A DNA stretch of 64,000 nucleotides, taken from NCBI GenBank assembly GCA_964016885.1, contig OZ024744.1, positions 20,328,098-20,392,097 of the forward strand. Reading direction: 5' to 3'. How positions within the stretch are numbered: the first letter of the stretch is position 1; each line of letters begins with the position of its first letter. The notes beneath the pieces were generated by a model, which saw only the letters and a program-made list of their open reading frames with translations, had not been told where the DNA came from and searched no databases. This DNA comes from Eledone cirrhosa (Eukaryota; Mollusca; Cephalopoda; Octopoda; Eledonidae). This document shows, piece by piece, positions 14,069 through 25,190 of the stretch. Made by a program: the position numbers and the translations under genes.

Positions 14069-14106
14069 TTGAATCTTAAGATAACATTCGTTTGTTTTAA
14101 CAACAG
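14069..14106 (+). repeat. Second copy of the 38-bp out-of-register monomer
   Basis: Identical to the scar at 12027-12064 and followed by the same variants (CAGCTGAATCTTAATATAAA, then a TTCAAACTTAAG monomer). It is the clearest single marker that 11.8-13.8 kb and 13.8-15.9 kb are tandem copies. No third copy was seen at the equivalent place further right. Confidence 0.93.
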
Positions 14107-14340
14107 CTGAATCTTAATATAAAACTCGTTTTAACAACAGTTCAAACTTAAGAACTGATTCGTTTTAACAGCAGTTGAATCTTAAGATAAAACTCGTTTT
14201 AACAACAGTTGAATCTTAATAACTGACTCGTTTTAACAACAGCTGAATCTTAAGATAAAACTCGTTTTAACAACAGTTGAATCTTAAGAACTGACTCGAT
14301 TTATCAACAGTTCAACCTTAAGGACTGACTCGTTTTAAAA

Positions 14341-17300
14341 CAGTTGAATCTTCAAATAAAACTCGTTTTAACAACAGTTGAATCTTAAGAACTGACTCGT
14401 TTTAACAACAGTTGAATCTGAAGATAAAATTCGTTTTAACAACACTTGAATCTTAAGAACTGACTCGTTTTAACAACAGTTGAATCTTCAAATAAAACTC
14501 GATTTAACAACAGTTGAATCTTAAGAACTGACTCGTTTTAACAACAGTTGAATCTTAAGATAAAACTTGTTTTAACAACAGTTGAATCTTAAGAACTGAC
14601 TCGTTTTAACGACAGCTGAATCTTAAGATAAAACTCGTTTTAACAACAGTTGAATCTTAAGAACTGACTCGTTTTATCAACAGTTCAACCTTAAGAACTG
14701 ACTCGTTTTAGCAACAGTTGAATCATCAAATCAAACTCGTTCTAACAACAGTTGAATCTTAAGGACTGACTCGTTTTAACAACAGTCGAATCTTAAGATA
14801 AAACTCGTTTTAACAACAGTTGAATCTTAAGAACTGACTAATTTTAACAACAGTTGAATCTTAAGATAAAACTCGTTTTAACAACAGTTGAATCTTAAGA
14901 ACTGACTCGTTTAAACAACAGCTGAATCTTAAGATACAACTCGTTTTAACAACAGTTGAATCTTAAGAACTGACTCGTTTTAACAACAGTTCAACCTTAA
15001 GAGCTGACTCGTTTAACATCAGTTGAATCTTCAAATAAAACTCGTTTTAACAACAGTTGAAACTTAAGAACTGACTCGTTTTAACAACAGTTGAATGTTA
15101 AGATAAAACTCGTTTTAACAATAGTTGAATCTTAAGAACTGACTCGTTTTAACAACAGTTGAATCTTAAGATAAAACTCGTTTTAACAACTGTTGAATCT
15201 TAAGAACTGACTCGTTTTAACAACAGCTGAATCTTAAGATAAAACTCGTTTTAACAACAGTTGAATCTTAAGAACTGACTCGTTTTAACAACAGTTGAAT
15301 CTTCAAATAAAACTCGTTTTAACAACAGTTGAATCTTAAGAACTGACTCGTTTTAACAACAGTTGAATGTTAAGATAAAACTCGTTTTAACAATAGTTGA
15401 ATCTTAAGAACTGACTCGTTTTAACAACAGCTGAATCTTAATATAAAACTCGTTTTAACAACAGTTCAAACTTAAGAAATGATTCGTTTTAACAACAGTT
15501 GAATCTTATGAACTGACTCATTTTAACAACAGTTGAATCTTAAGATAACATTCGTTTTAACAACAGTTGAATCTTAAGAAGTGATTCGTTTTAACAGCAG
15601 TTGAATCTTAAGATAAAACTCGTTTTAACAACAGTTGAATCTTAAGAACTGACTCGTTTTAACAACAGCTGAATCTTAAGATAAAACTCGTTTTAACAAC
15701 ATTTGAATCTTAAGAACTGACTCGATTTCTCAACAGTTCGACCTTAAGAAGTGACTCGTTTTAACAACAGTTGAATCTTCAATTAAAACTCGTTTTAACA
15801 ACAGTTGAATCTTAAGAACTGACTCGTTTTAACAACAGTTGAATCTGAAGATAAAATTCGTTTTAACAACAGTTGAATCTTAAGAACTGATTCGTTTTAA
15901 CAACAGTTCAAACTTAAGAACTGACTCGTTTTAACAACAGTTGAATCTTATGAACTGACTCATTTTAACAACAGTTGAATCTTAAGATAACATTCGTTTT
16001 AACAACAGTTGAATCTTAAGAACTGACTCGTTTTAACAACAGTTGAATCTTAAAGATAAAACTCGTTTTAACAACAGTTGAATCTTAAGAACTGACTCGG
16101 TTCATCAACAATTCAACCTTAAGAACTGACTCGTTTTAACAACAGTTCAATCTTCAAATAAAACTCGTTTTAACAACAGTTGAATCTTAAGAACTGACTC
16201 GTTTTAACAACAGTTGAATCTTCAATTAAAACTCGTTTTAACAACAGTTGAATCTTAAGAACTGACTCGTTTTAACAACATTTGAATCTTAAGATAAAAC
16301 TCATTTTAACAACAATTGAATCTTAAGAACTGACTCGTTTTAACAACAGTTGAATGTTAAGATAAAACTCGTTTTAACAATAGTTGAATCTTAAGAACTC
16401 ACTCGTTTTAACAACAGTTGAATCTTAAGATAAAACTCGTTTTAACAACAGTTGAATCTTATGAACTGACTCGTTTTATCAACAGTTCAACCTTAAGAAC
16501 TGATTCGTTTTAACAACACTTGAATCTTCAAATAAAACTCGTTTTAATAACAGTTGAATCTTAAGAACTGACTCGTTTTAACAACAGCTGAATCTTAAGA
16601 TAAAACTCGTTTTAACAACAGTTGAATCTTAAGAACTGACTCGTTTTAACAACAGCTGATACTTAAGATAAAACTCGTTTTAACAACAGTTGAATCTTAA
16701 CAACTGACTCGTTTTAACAACAGTTCAACCTTTAAGAAGTGACTCGTTTTAACAACAGTTGAATCTTCAAATAAAACTCGATTTAACAACAGTTGAATCT
16801 TAAGAACTGACTCGTTTTAACAACAGTTGAATCTTAAGATAAAACGTGTTTTAACAACAGTTGAATGTTAAGAACTGACTCGTTTTAACGACAGCTGAAT
16901 CTTAAGAACTGACTCGTTTTAACAACAGTTGAATCATCAAATCAAACTCGTTCTAACAACAGTTGAATCTTAAGAACTGACTCGTTTTAACAACAGTTGA
17001 ATGTTAAGACAAAACTCGTTTTAACAACAGTTGAATCTTAAGAACTGACTCGTTTTAACAACAGCTGAATCTTAAGATACAAGTCGTTTTAACAACAGTT
17101 CAACCTTAAGAGCTGACTCGTTTAACATCAGTTGAATCTTCAAATAAAACTCGTTTTAACAACAGTTGAATCTTAAGAACTGACTCGTTTTAACAACAGT
17201 TGAATCTGAAGATAAAATTCGTTTTAACAACACTTGAATCTTAAGAACTGACTCGTTTTAACAACAGTTGAATCTTCAAATAAAACTCGATTTAACAACA

Positions 17301-19958
17301 GTTGAATCTTAAGAACTGACTCGTTTTAACAACAGTTGAATCTTAAGATAAAACTTGTTTTAACAACAGTTGAATCTTAAGAACTGACTCGTTTTAACGA
17401 CAGCTGAATCTTAAGATAAAACTCGTTTTAACAACAGTTGAATCTTAAGAACTGACTCGTTTTATCAACAGTTCAACCTTAAGAACTGACTCGTTTTAAC
17501 AACAGTTGAATCATCAAATCAAACTCGTTCTAACAACAGTTGAATCTTAAGGACTGACTCGTTTTAACAACAGTCGAATCTTAAGATAAAACTCGTTTTA
17601 ACAACAGTTGAATCTTAAGAACTGACTAATTTTAACAACAGTTGAATCTTAAGATAAAACTCGTTTTAACAACAGTTGAATCTTAAGAACTGACTCGTTT
17701 AAACAACAGCTGAATCTTAAGATACAACTCGTTTTAACAACAGTTGAATCTTAAGAACTGACTCGTTTTAACAACAGTTCAACCTTAAGAGCTGACTCGT
17801 TTAACATCAGTTGAATCTTCAAATAAAACTCGTTTTAACAACAGTTGAAACTTAAGAACTGACTCGTTTTAACAACAGTTGAATGTTAAGATAAAACTCG
17901 TTTTAACAATAGTTGAATCTTAAGAACTGACTCGTTTTAACAACAGTTGAATCTTAAGATAAAACTCGTTTTAACAACTGTTGAATCTTAAGAACTGACT
18001 CGTTTTAACAACAGCTGAATCTTAAGATAAAACTCGTTTTAACAACAGTTGAATCTTAAGAACTGACTCGTTTTAACAACAGTTGAATCTTCAAATAAAA
18101 CTCGTTTTAACAACAGTTGAATCTTAAGAACTGACTCGTTTTAACAACAGTTGAATGTTAAGATAAAACTCGTTTTAACAATAGTTGAATCTTAAGAACT
18201 GACTCGTTTTAACAACAGCTGAATCTTAATATAAAACTCGTTTTAACAACAGTTCAAACTTAAGAAATGACTCGTTTTAACAACAGTTGAATCTTATGAA
18301 CTGACTCATTTTAACAACAGTTGAATCTTAAGATAACATTCGTTTTAACAACAGTTGAATCTTAAGAAGTGATTCGTTTTAACAGCAGTTGAATCTTAAG
18401 ATAAAACTCGTTTTAACAACAGTTGAATCTTAAGAACTGACTCGTTTTAACAACAGCTGAATCTTAAGATAAAACTCGTTTTAACAACATTTGAATCTTA
18501 AGAACTGACTCGATTTCTCAACAGTTCGACCTTAAGAAGTGACTCGTTTTAACAACAGTTGAATCTTCAATTAAAACTCGTTTTAACAACAGTTGAATCT
18601 TAAGAACTGACTCGTTTTAACAACAGTTGAATCTGAAGATAAAATTCGTTTTAACAACAGTTGAATCTTAAGAACTGATTCGTTTTAACAACAGTTCAAA
18701 CTTAAGAACTGACTCGTTTTAACAACAGTTGAATCTTATGAACTGACTCATTTTAACAACAGTTGAATCTTAAGATAACATTCGTTTTAACAACAGTTGA
18801 ATCTTAAGAACTGACTCGTTTTAACAACAGTTGAATCTTAAAGATAAAACTCGTTTTAACAACAGTTGAATCTTAAGAACTGACTCGGTTCATCAACAAT
18901 TCAACCTTAAGAACTGACTCGTTTTAACAACAGTTCAATCTTCAAATAAAACTCGTTTTAACAACAGTTGAATCTTAAGAACTGACTCGTTTTAACAACA
19001 GTTGAATCTTCAATTAAAACTCGTTTTAACAACAGTTGAATCTTAAGAACTGACTCGTTTTAACAACATTTGAATCTTAAGATAAAACTCATTTTAACAA
19101 CAATTGAATCTTAAGAACTGACTCGTTTTAACAACAGTTGAATGTTAAGATAAAACTCGTTTTAACAATAGTTGAATCTTAAGAACTCACTCGTTTTAAC
19201 AACAGTTGAATCTTAAGATAAAACTCGTTTTAACAACAGTTGAATCTTATGAACTGACTCGTTTTATCAACAGTTCAACCTTAAGAACTGATTCGTTTTA
19301 ACAACACTTGAATCTTCAAATAAAACTCGTTTTAATAACAGTTGAATCTTAAGAACTGACTCGTTTTAACAACAGCTGAATCTTAAGATAAAACTCGTTT
19401 TAACAACAGTTGAATCTTAAGAACTGACTCGTTTTAACAACAGCTGATACTTAAGATAAAACTCGTTTTAACAACAGTTGAATCTTAACAACTGACTCGT
19501 TTTAACAACAGTTCAACCTTTAAGAAGTGACTCGTTTTAACAACAGTTGAATCTTCAAATAAAACTCGATTTAACAACAGTTGAATCTTAAGAACTGACT
19601 CGTTTTAACAACAGTTGAATCTTAAGATAAAACGTGTTTTAACAACAGTTGAATGTTAAGAACTGACTCGTTTTAACGACAGCTGAATCTTAAGAACTGA
19701 CTCGTTTTAACAACAGTTGAATCATCAAATCAAACTCGTTCTAACAACAGTTGAATCTTAAGAACTGACTCGTTTTAACAACAGTTGAATGTTAAGACAA
19801 AACTCGTTTTAACAACAGTTGAATCTTAAGAACTGACTCGTTTTAACAACAGCTGAATCTTAAGATACAAGTCGTTTTAACAACAGTTCAACCTTAAGAG
19901 CTGACTCGTTTAACATCAGTTGAATCTTCAAATAAAACTCGTTTTAACAACAGTTGAA
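14341..19958 (+). repeat. Tandem duplication, unit 2,788 bp (two copies)
   Basis: 14341-17170 aligns with 17129-19958 at offset 2,788 (82 monomers). Checked markers are TGAATCTG (14413/17201), D (14723/17511 and 16934/19722), CGATTTCTC (15723/18511) and the extra-T monomer CAACCTTTAAG (CC at 16729/19517). By eye I noticed only a few differences, for example TTTTAGCAACAG near 14710 against TTTTAACAACAG, and AAATGATTCG near 15480 against AAATGACTCG near 18270. The join near 17129-17170 lies in the shared string CAGTTGAATCTTCAAATAAA. This is one of the most recent large events in the left domain. Confidence 0.92.
14990..15022 (+). repeat. 33-bp monomer (CGTTTAACATCAG, one-base deletion)
   Basis: An A-derived monomer beginning TTCAACCTTAAGAGCTG that has lost one T from the TTTT run and carries ATCAG instead of ACAG at its end. 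The same shortened monomer recurs in the left domain (near 1530, 3610, 7820, 12950, 17100, 17780, 19890, 21530 and 23470). In the right domain a sister form keeps the same start but ends CGTTTAACAACAG. Such indel monomers make higher-order periods differ from exact multiples of 34. Confidence 0.93.
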
Positions 19959-21885
19959 ACTTAAGAACTGACTCGTTTTAACAACAGTTGAATGTTAAGA
20001 GAAAACTCGTTTTAACAATAGTTGAATCTTAAGAACTGACTCGTTTTAACAACAGTTGAATCTTAAGATAAAACTCGTTTTAACAACTGTTGAATCTTAA
20101 GAACTGACTCGTTTTAACAACAGCTGAATCTTAAGATAAAACTCGTTTTAACAACAGTTGAATCTTAAGAACTGACTCGTTTTAACAACAGATGAATCTT
20201 CAAATAAAAGTCGTTTTAACAACAGTTGAATCTTAAGAACTGACTCGTTTTAACAACAGTTGAATCTGAAGATAAAATTCGTTTTAACAACAGTTGAATC
20301 TTAAGAACTGATTCGTTTTAACAACAGTTCAAACTTAAGAACTGACTCGTTTTAACAACAGTTGAATCTTATGAACTGACTCATTTTAACAACAGTTGAA
20401 TCTTAAGATAACATTCGTTTTAACAACAGTTGAATCTTAAGAACTGACTCGTTTTAACAACAGTTGAATCTTAAAGATAAAACTCGTTTTAACAACAGTT
20501 GAATCTTAAGAACTGACTCGGTTCATCAACAATTCAACCTTAAGAACTGACTCGTTTTAACAACAGTTCAATCTTCAAATAAAACTCGTTTTAACAACAG
20601 TTGAATCTTAAGAACTGACTCGTTTTAACAACAGTTGAATCTTCAATTAAAACTCGTTTTAACAACAGTTGAATCTTAAGAACTGACTCGTTTTAACAAC
20701 ATTTGAATCTTAAGATAAAACTCATTTTAACAACAATTGAATCTTAAGAACTGACTCGTTTTAACAACAGTTGAATGTTAAGATAAAACTCGTTTTAACA
20801 ATAGTTGAATCTTAAGAACTCACTCGTTTTAACAACAGTTGAATCTTAAGATAAAACTCGTTTTAACAACAGTTGAATCTTATGAACTGACTCGTTTTAT
20901 CAACAGTTCAACCTTAAGAACTGATTCGTTTTAACAACACTTGAATCTTCAAATAAAACTCGTTTTAATAACAGTTGAATCTTAAGAACTGACTCGTTTT
21001 AACAACAGCTGAATCTTAAGATAAAACTCGTTTTAACAACAGTTGAATCTTAAGAACTGACTCGTTTTAACAACAGCTGATACTTAAGATAAAACTCGTT
21101 TTAACAACAGTTGAATCTTAACAACTGACTCGTTTTAACAACAGTTCAACCTTAAGAAGTGACTCGTTTTAACAACAGTTGAATCTTCAAATAAAACTCG
21201 ATTTAACAACAGTTGAATCTTAAGAACTGACTCGTTTTAACAACAGTTGAATCTTAAGATAAAACGTGTTTTAACAACAGTTGAATGTTAAGAACTGACT
21301 CGTTTTAACGACAGCTGAATCTTAAGAACTGACTCGTTTTAACAACAGTTGAATCATCAAATCAAACTCGTTCTAACAACAGTTGAATCTTAAGAACTGA
21401 CTCGTTTTAACAACAGTTGAATCTTAAGACAAAACTCGTTTTAACAACAGTTGAATCTTAAGAACTGACTCGTTTTAACAACAGCTGAATCTTAAGATAC
21501 AACTCGTTTTAACAACAGTTCAACCTTAAGAGCTGACTCGTTTAACATCAGTTGAATCTTCAAATAAAACTCGTTTTAACAACAGTTGAAACTTAAGAAC
21601 TGACTCGTTTTAACAACAGTTGAATGTTAAGAGAAAACTCGTTTTAACAATAGTTGAATCTTAAGAACTGACTCGTTTTAACAACAGTTGAATCTTAAGA
21701 TAAAACTCGTTTTAACAACTGTTGAATCTTAAGAACTGACTCGTTTTAACAACAGCTGAATCTTAAGATAAAACTCGTTTTAACAACAGTTGAATCTTAA
21801 GAACTGACTCGTTTTAACAACAGATGAATCTTCAAATAAAAGTCGTTTTAACAACAGTTGAATCTTAAGAACTGACTCGTTTTAA
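18578..21885 (+). repeat. Tandem duplication, unit 1,633 bp (two copies)
   Basis: 18578-20253 aligns with 20211-21885. The offset is 1,633 at TGAATCTG (18628/20261) and GCTGATAC (19444/21077), and 1,632 at the D monomer (19722/21354), because the extra T of CAACCTTTAAG near 19519 is absent near 21151. The unit is 48 monomers. Several alleles of the second copy match the far-left block 2344-4225 better than the adjacent copy, so gene conversion or a more complex order of events is likely. Confidence 0.88.
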
Positions 21886-22142
21886 TAGCAGTTGAATGTT
21901 AAGATAAAACTCGTTTTAACAATTATTGAATCTTAAGAACTGACTCGTTTTAACAACAGTTGAAACTTAAGAACTGACTCGTTTTAACAACAGCTGAATC
22001 TTAATATAAAACTCGTTTTAACAACAGTTCAAACATAAGAAATGATTCGTTTTAACAACAGTTGAATCTTAAGAACTGATTCGTTTTAACAGCAGTTGAA
22101 TCTTAAGATAAAACTCGTTTTAACAACAGTTGAATCTTAAGA
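20261..22142 (+). repeat. Long-range block copy, right member (partner 2344-4225)
   Basis: Matches the block near the left edge of the window at offset 17,917, and also the adjacent 18.6-20.2 kb block at offset 1,633/1,632. It is closer to the distant block at the alleles listed there. A private difference is AACAATTATTG near 21920 where the partner has AACAATAGTTG. The match stops where this copy reads AAGAATTGACTCGATTTATC and the partner reads AATAACTGACTCGTTTTAAC. Confidence 0.85.
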
Positions 22143-25100
22143 ATTGACTCGATTTATCAACAGTTCAACCTTAAGAACTGACTCGTTTTAAAACAGTTGA
22201 ATCTTCAAATAAAACTCGTTTTAACAACAGTTGAATCTTAAGAACTGACTCGTTTTAACAACAGTTGAATCTGAATATAAAATTCGTTTTAACAACACTT
22301 GAATCTTAAGAACTGATTCGTTTTAACAACAGTTCAAACTTAAGAACTGACTCGTTTTAACAACAGTTGAATCTTATGAACTGACTCATTTTAACAACAG
22401 ATGAATCTTAAGATAACATTCGTTTTAACAACAGTTGAATCTTAAGAACTGACTCGTTTTAACAACAGTTGAATCTTAAGATAAAACTCGTTTTAACAAC
22501 AGTTGAATCTTATGAACTAACTCATTTTAACAACAGTTGAATCTTAAGATAAGACTCGTTTTATCAATAGTTGAATCTTAAGAACTGACTCGTTTTAACG
22601 ACAGCTGAATCTTAAGATAAAACTCGTTTTAACAACAGTTGAATCTTAAAGATAAAACTCGCTTTAACAACAGTTGAATCGTTAGAACTGACTCGTTTTA
22701 ACAACAGTTGAATCTTAAAATAAAACTCGTTTTAACAATAGTTGAATCTCAAGAACTGACTCGTTTTAGCAACAGTTGAATCTTAAGATAACACTCGTTT
22801 TAATAACAGTTGAATCTTAAGATAAACCTCGTTTTAACAACTGTTGAATCTTAAGAACTGACTCGTTTTAACAACAGTTAAATCTTAATAACTGACTCGT
22901 TTTAACAACAGTTGAATCTTAAGATAAAAACACGTTTTAACAATAGTTAAATCTTAAGAACTGACTCGTTTTAACAACAGTTGAATCTTAAGATATAACT
23001 CGTTTTAACAACAGTTGAATCTTAAGATAAAATTCGTTTTAACAACAGTTGAATCTTAAGAGCTGACTCGTTTTAACAACAGTTCAAACTTAAGAACTGA
23101 CTCGTTTTAACAACAGTTGAATCTTCAAATAAAACTCGATTTAACAACAGTTGAATCTTAAGAACTGACTCGTTTTAACAACAGTTGAATCTTAAGATAA
23201 AACGTGTTTTAACAACAGTTGAATGTTAAGAACTGACTCGTTTTAACGACAGCTGAATCTTAAGAACTGACTCGTTTTAACAACAGTTGAATCATCAAAT
23301 CAAACTCGTTCTAACAACAGTTGAATCTTAAGAACTGACTCGTTTTAACAACAGTTGAATCTTAAGACAAAACTCGTTTTAACAACAGTTGAATCTTAAG
23401 AACTGACTCGTTTTAACAACAGCTGAATCTTAAGATACAACTCGTTTTAACAACAGTTCAACCTTAAGAGCTGACTCGTTTAACATCAGTTGAATCTTCA
23501 AATAAAACTCGTTTTAACAACAGTTGAAACTTAAGAACTGACTCGTTTTAACAACAGTTGAATGTTAAGAGAAAACTCGTTTTAACAATAGTTGAATCTT
23601 AAGAACTGACTCGTTTTAACAACAGTTGAATCTTAAGATAAAACTCGTTTTAACAACTGTTGAATCTTAAGAACTGACTCGTTTTAACAACAGCTGAATC
23701 TTAAGATAAAACTCGTTTTAACAACAGTTGAATCTTAAGAACTGACTCGTTTTAACAACAGATGAATCTTCAAATAAAAGTCGTTTTAACAACAGTTGAA
23801 TCTTAAGAACTGACTCGTTTTAATAGCAGTTGAATGTTAAGATAAAACTCGTTTTAACAATAGTTGAATCTTAAGAACTGACTCGTTTTAACAACAGTTG
23901 AAACTTAAGAACTGACTCGTTTTAACAACAGCTGAATCTTAATATAAAACTCGTTTTAACAACAGTTCAAACATAAGAAATGATTCGTTTTAACAACAGT
24001 TGAATCTTAAGAACTGATTCGTTTTAACAGCAGTTGAATCTTAAGATAAAACTCGTTTTAACAACAGTTGAATCTTAATAACTGACTCGTCTTAACAACA
24101 GCTGAATCTTAAGATAAAACTCGTTTTAACAACAGTTGAATCTTAAGAACTGACTCGATTTATCAACAGTTCAACCTTAAGAACTGACTCGTTTTAAAAC
24201 AGTTGAATCTTCAAATAAAACTCGTTTTAACAACAGTTGAATCTTAAGAACTGACTCGTTTTAACAACAGTTGAATCTGAAGATAAAATTCGTTTTAACA
24301 ACACTTGAATCTTAAGAACTGATTCGTTTTAACAACAGTTCAAACTTAAGAACTGACTCGTTTTAACAACAGTTGAATCTTATGAACTGACTCATTTTAA
24401 CAACAGATGAATCTTAAGATAACATTCGTTTTAACAACAGTTGAATCTTAAGAACTGACTCGTTTTAACAACAGATGAATCTTAAGATAAAACTCGTTTT
24501 AACAACAGTTGAATCTTAAGATAAAACTCGTTTTAACAACAGTTGAATCTTAAGAACTGACTCGTTTTAACAACAGTTGAATCTTAAGATAAAACTCGTT
24601 TTAACAACAGTTGAATCTTATGAACTAACTCATTTTAACAACAGTTGAATCTTAAGATAAGACTCGTTTTATCAATAGTAAAATCTTAAGAACTGACTCG
24701 TTTTAACGACAGCTGAATCTTAAGATAAAACTAGTTTTAACAACAGTTGAATCTTAAAGATAAAACTCGCTTTAACAACAGTTGAATCGTTAGAACTGAC
24801 TCGTTTTAACAACAGTTGAATCTTAAAATAAAACTCGTTTTAACAATAGTTGAATCTCAAGAACTGACTCGTTTTAGCAACAGTTGAATCTTAAGATAAC
24901 ACTCGTTTTAATAACAGTTGAATCTTAAGATAAACCTCGTTTTAACAACAGTTGAATCTTAAGAACTGACTCGTTTTAACAACAGTTAAATCTTAATAAC
25001 TGACTCGTTTTAACAACAGTTGAATCTTAAGATATAACTCGTTTTAACAACAGTTGAATCTTAAGATATAACTCGTTTTAACAACAGTTGAATCTTAAGA

Positions 25101-25190
25101 TAAAATTCGTTTTAACAACAGTTGAATCTTAAGAGCTGACTCGTTTTAACAACAGTTCAAACTTAAGAACTGACTCGTTCTAACAACAGT
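21160..25190 (+). repeat. Tandem duplication, unit ~1,938-2,108 bp (two copies)
   Basis: The block starting at 21160 is copied from about 23098. Offsets are 1,938 (57 monomers) at the D monomer (21354/23292) and at TTTTAATAGCAG (21886/23824), 2,006 at TTTTAAAACAG (22186/24192) and 2,108 (62 monomers) at AAGACTCGTTTTATC (22551/24659). The growth by two and then three monomers comes from small gains in the second copy. Private changes include GTAAAATCTTAAG near 24680 and AAACTAGTTTTAAC near 24730 in copy 2. Confidence 0.85.

Larger units (their letters stand above)
11806..15890 (+). repeat. Tandem duplication, unit 2,042 bp (two copies)
   Basis: Copies are about 11806-13848 and 13849-15890. 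Markers at exact offset 2,042 are the 38-bp scar (12027/14069), TTTTAAAACAG (12291/14333), the D monomer (12681/14723) and CGATTTCTCAACAGTTCGACC (13681/15723). The unit equals 60 monomers (2,040) plus four bases of scar minus two for two 33-bp monomers. The match ends at 15890, where copy 2 continues GATTCG and copy 1 continues GACTCG with CAGCAG. The join lies in shared sequence between about 13819 and 13848. Confidence 0.9.
1..25170 (+). repeat. Left array domain
   Basis: Monomers private to or strongly enriched in this part are CAGCTGATACTTAAG (C of GCTGATAC at 67, 3160, 4485, 6524, 9308, 11517, 16656, 19444, 21077), TCTGAAGATAAAATTCG (last near 24270), the CGACAGCTG form and the CACTTTATTCTTC form (4346, 6385, 9169, 11378). 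Markers of the right domain such as CCGTACG and GAAAATTAAG are absent. The domain is built from overlapping block copies with periods of about 1.6 to 5 kb. Confidence 0.85.
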
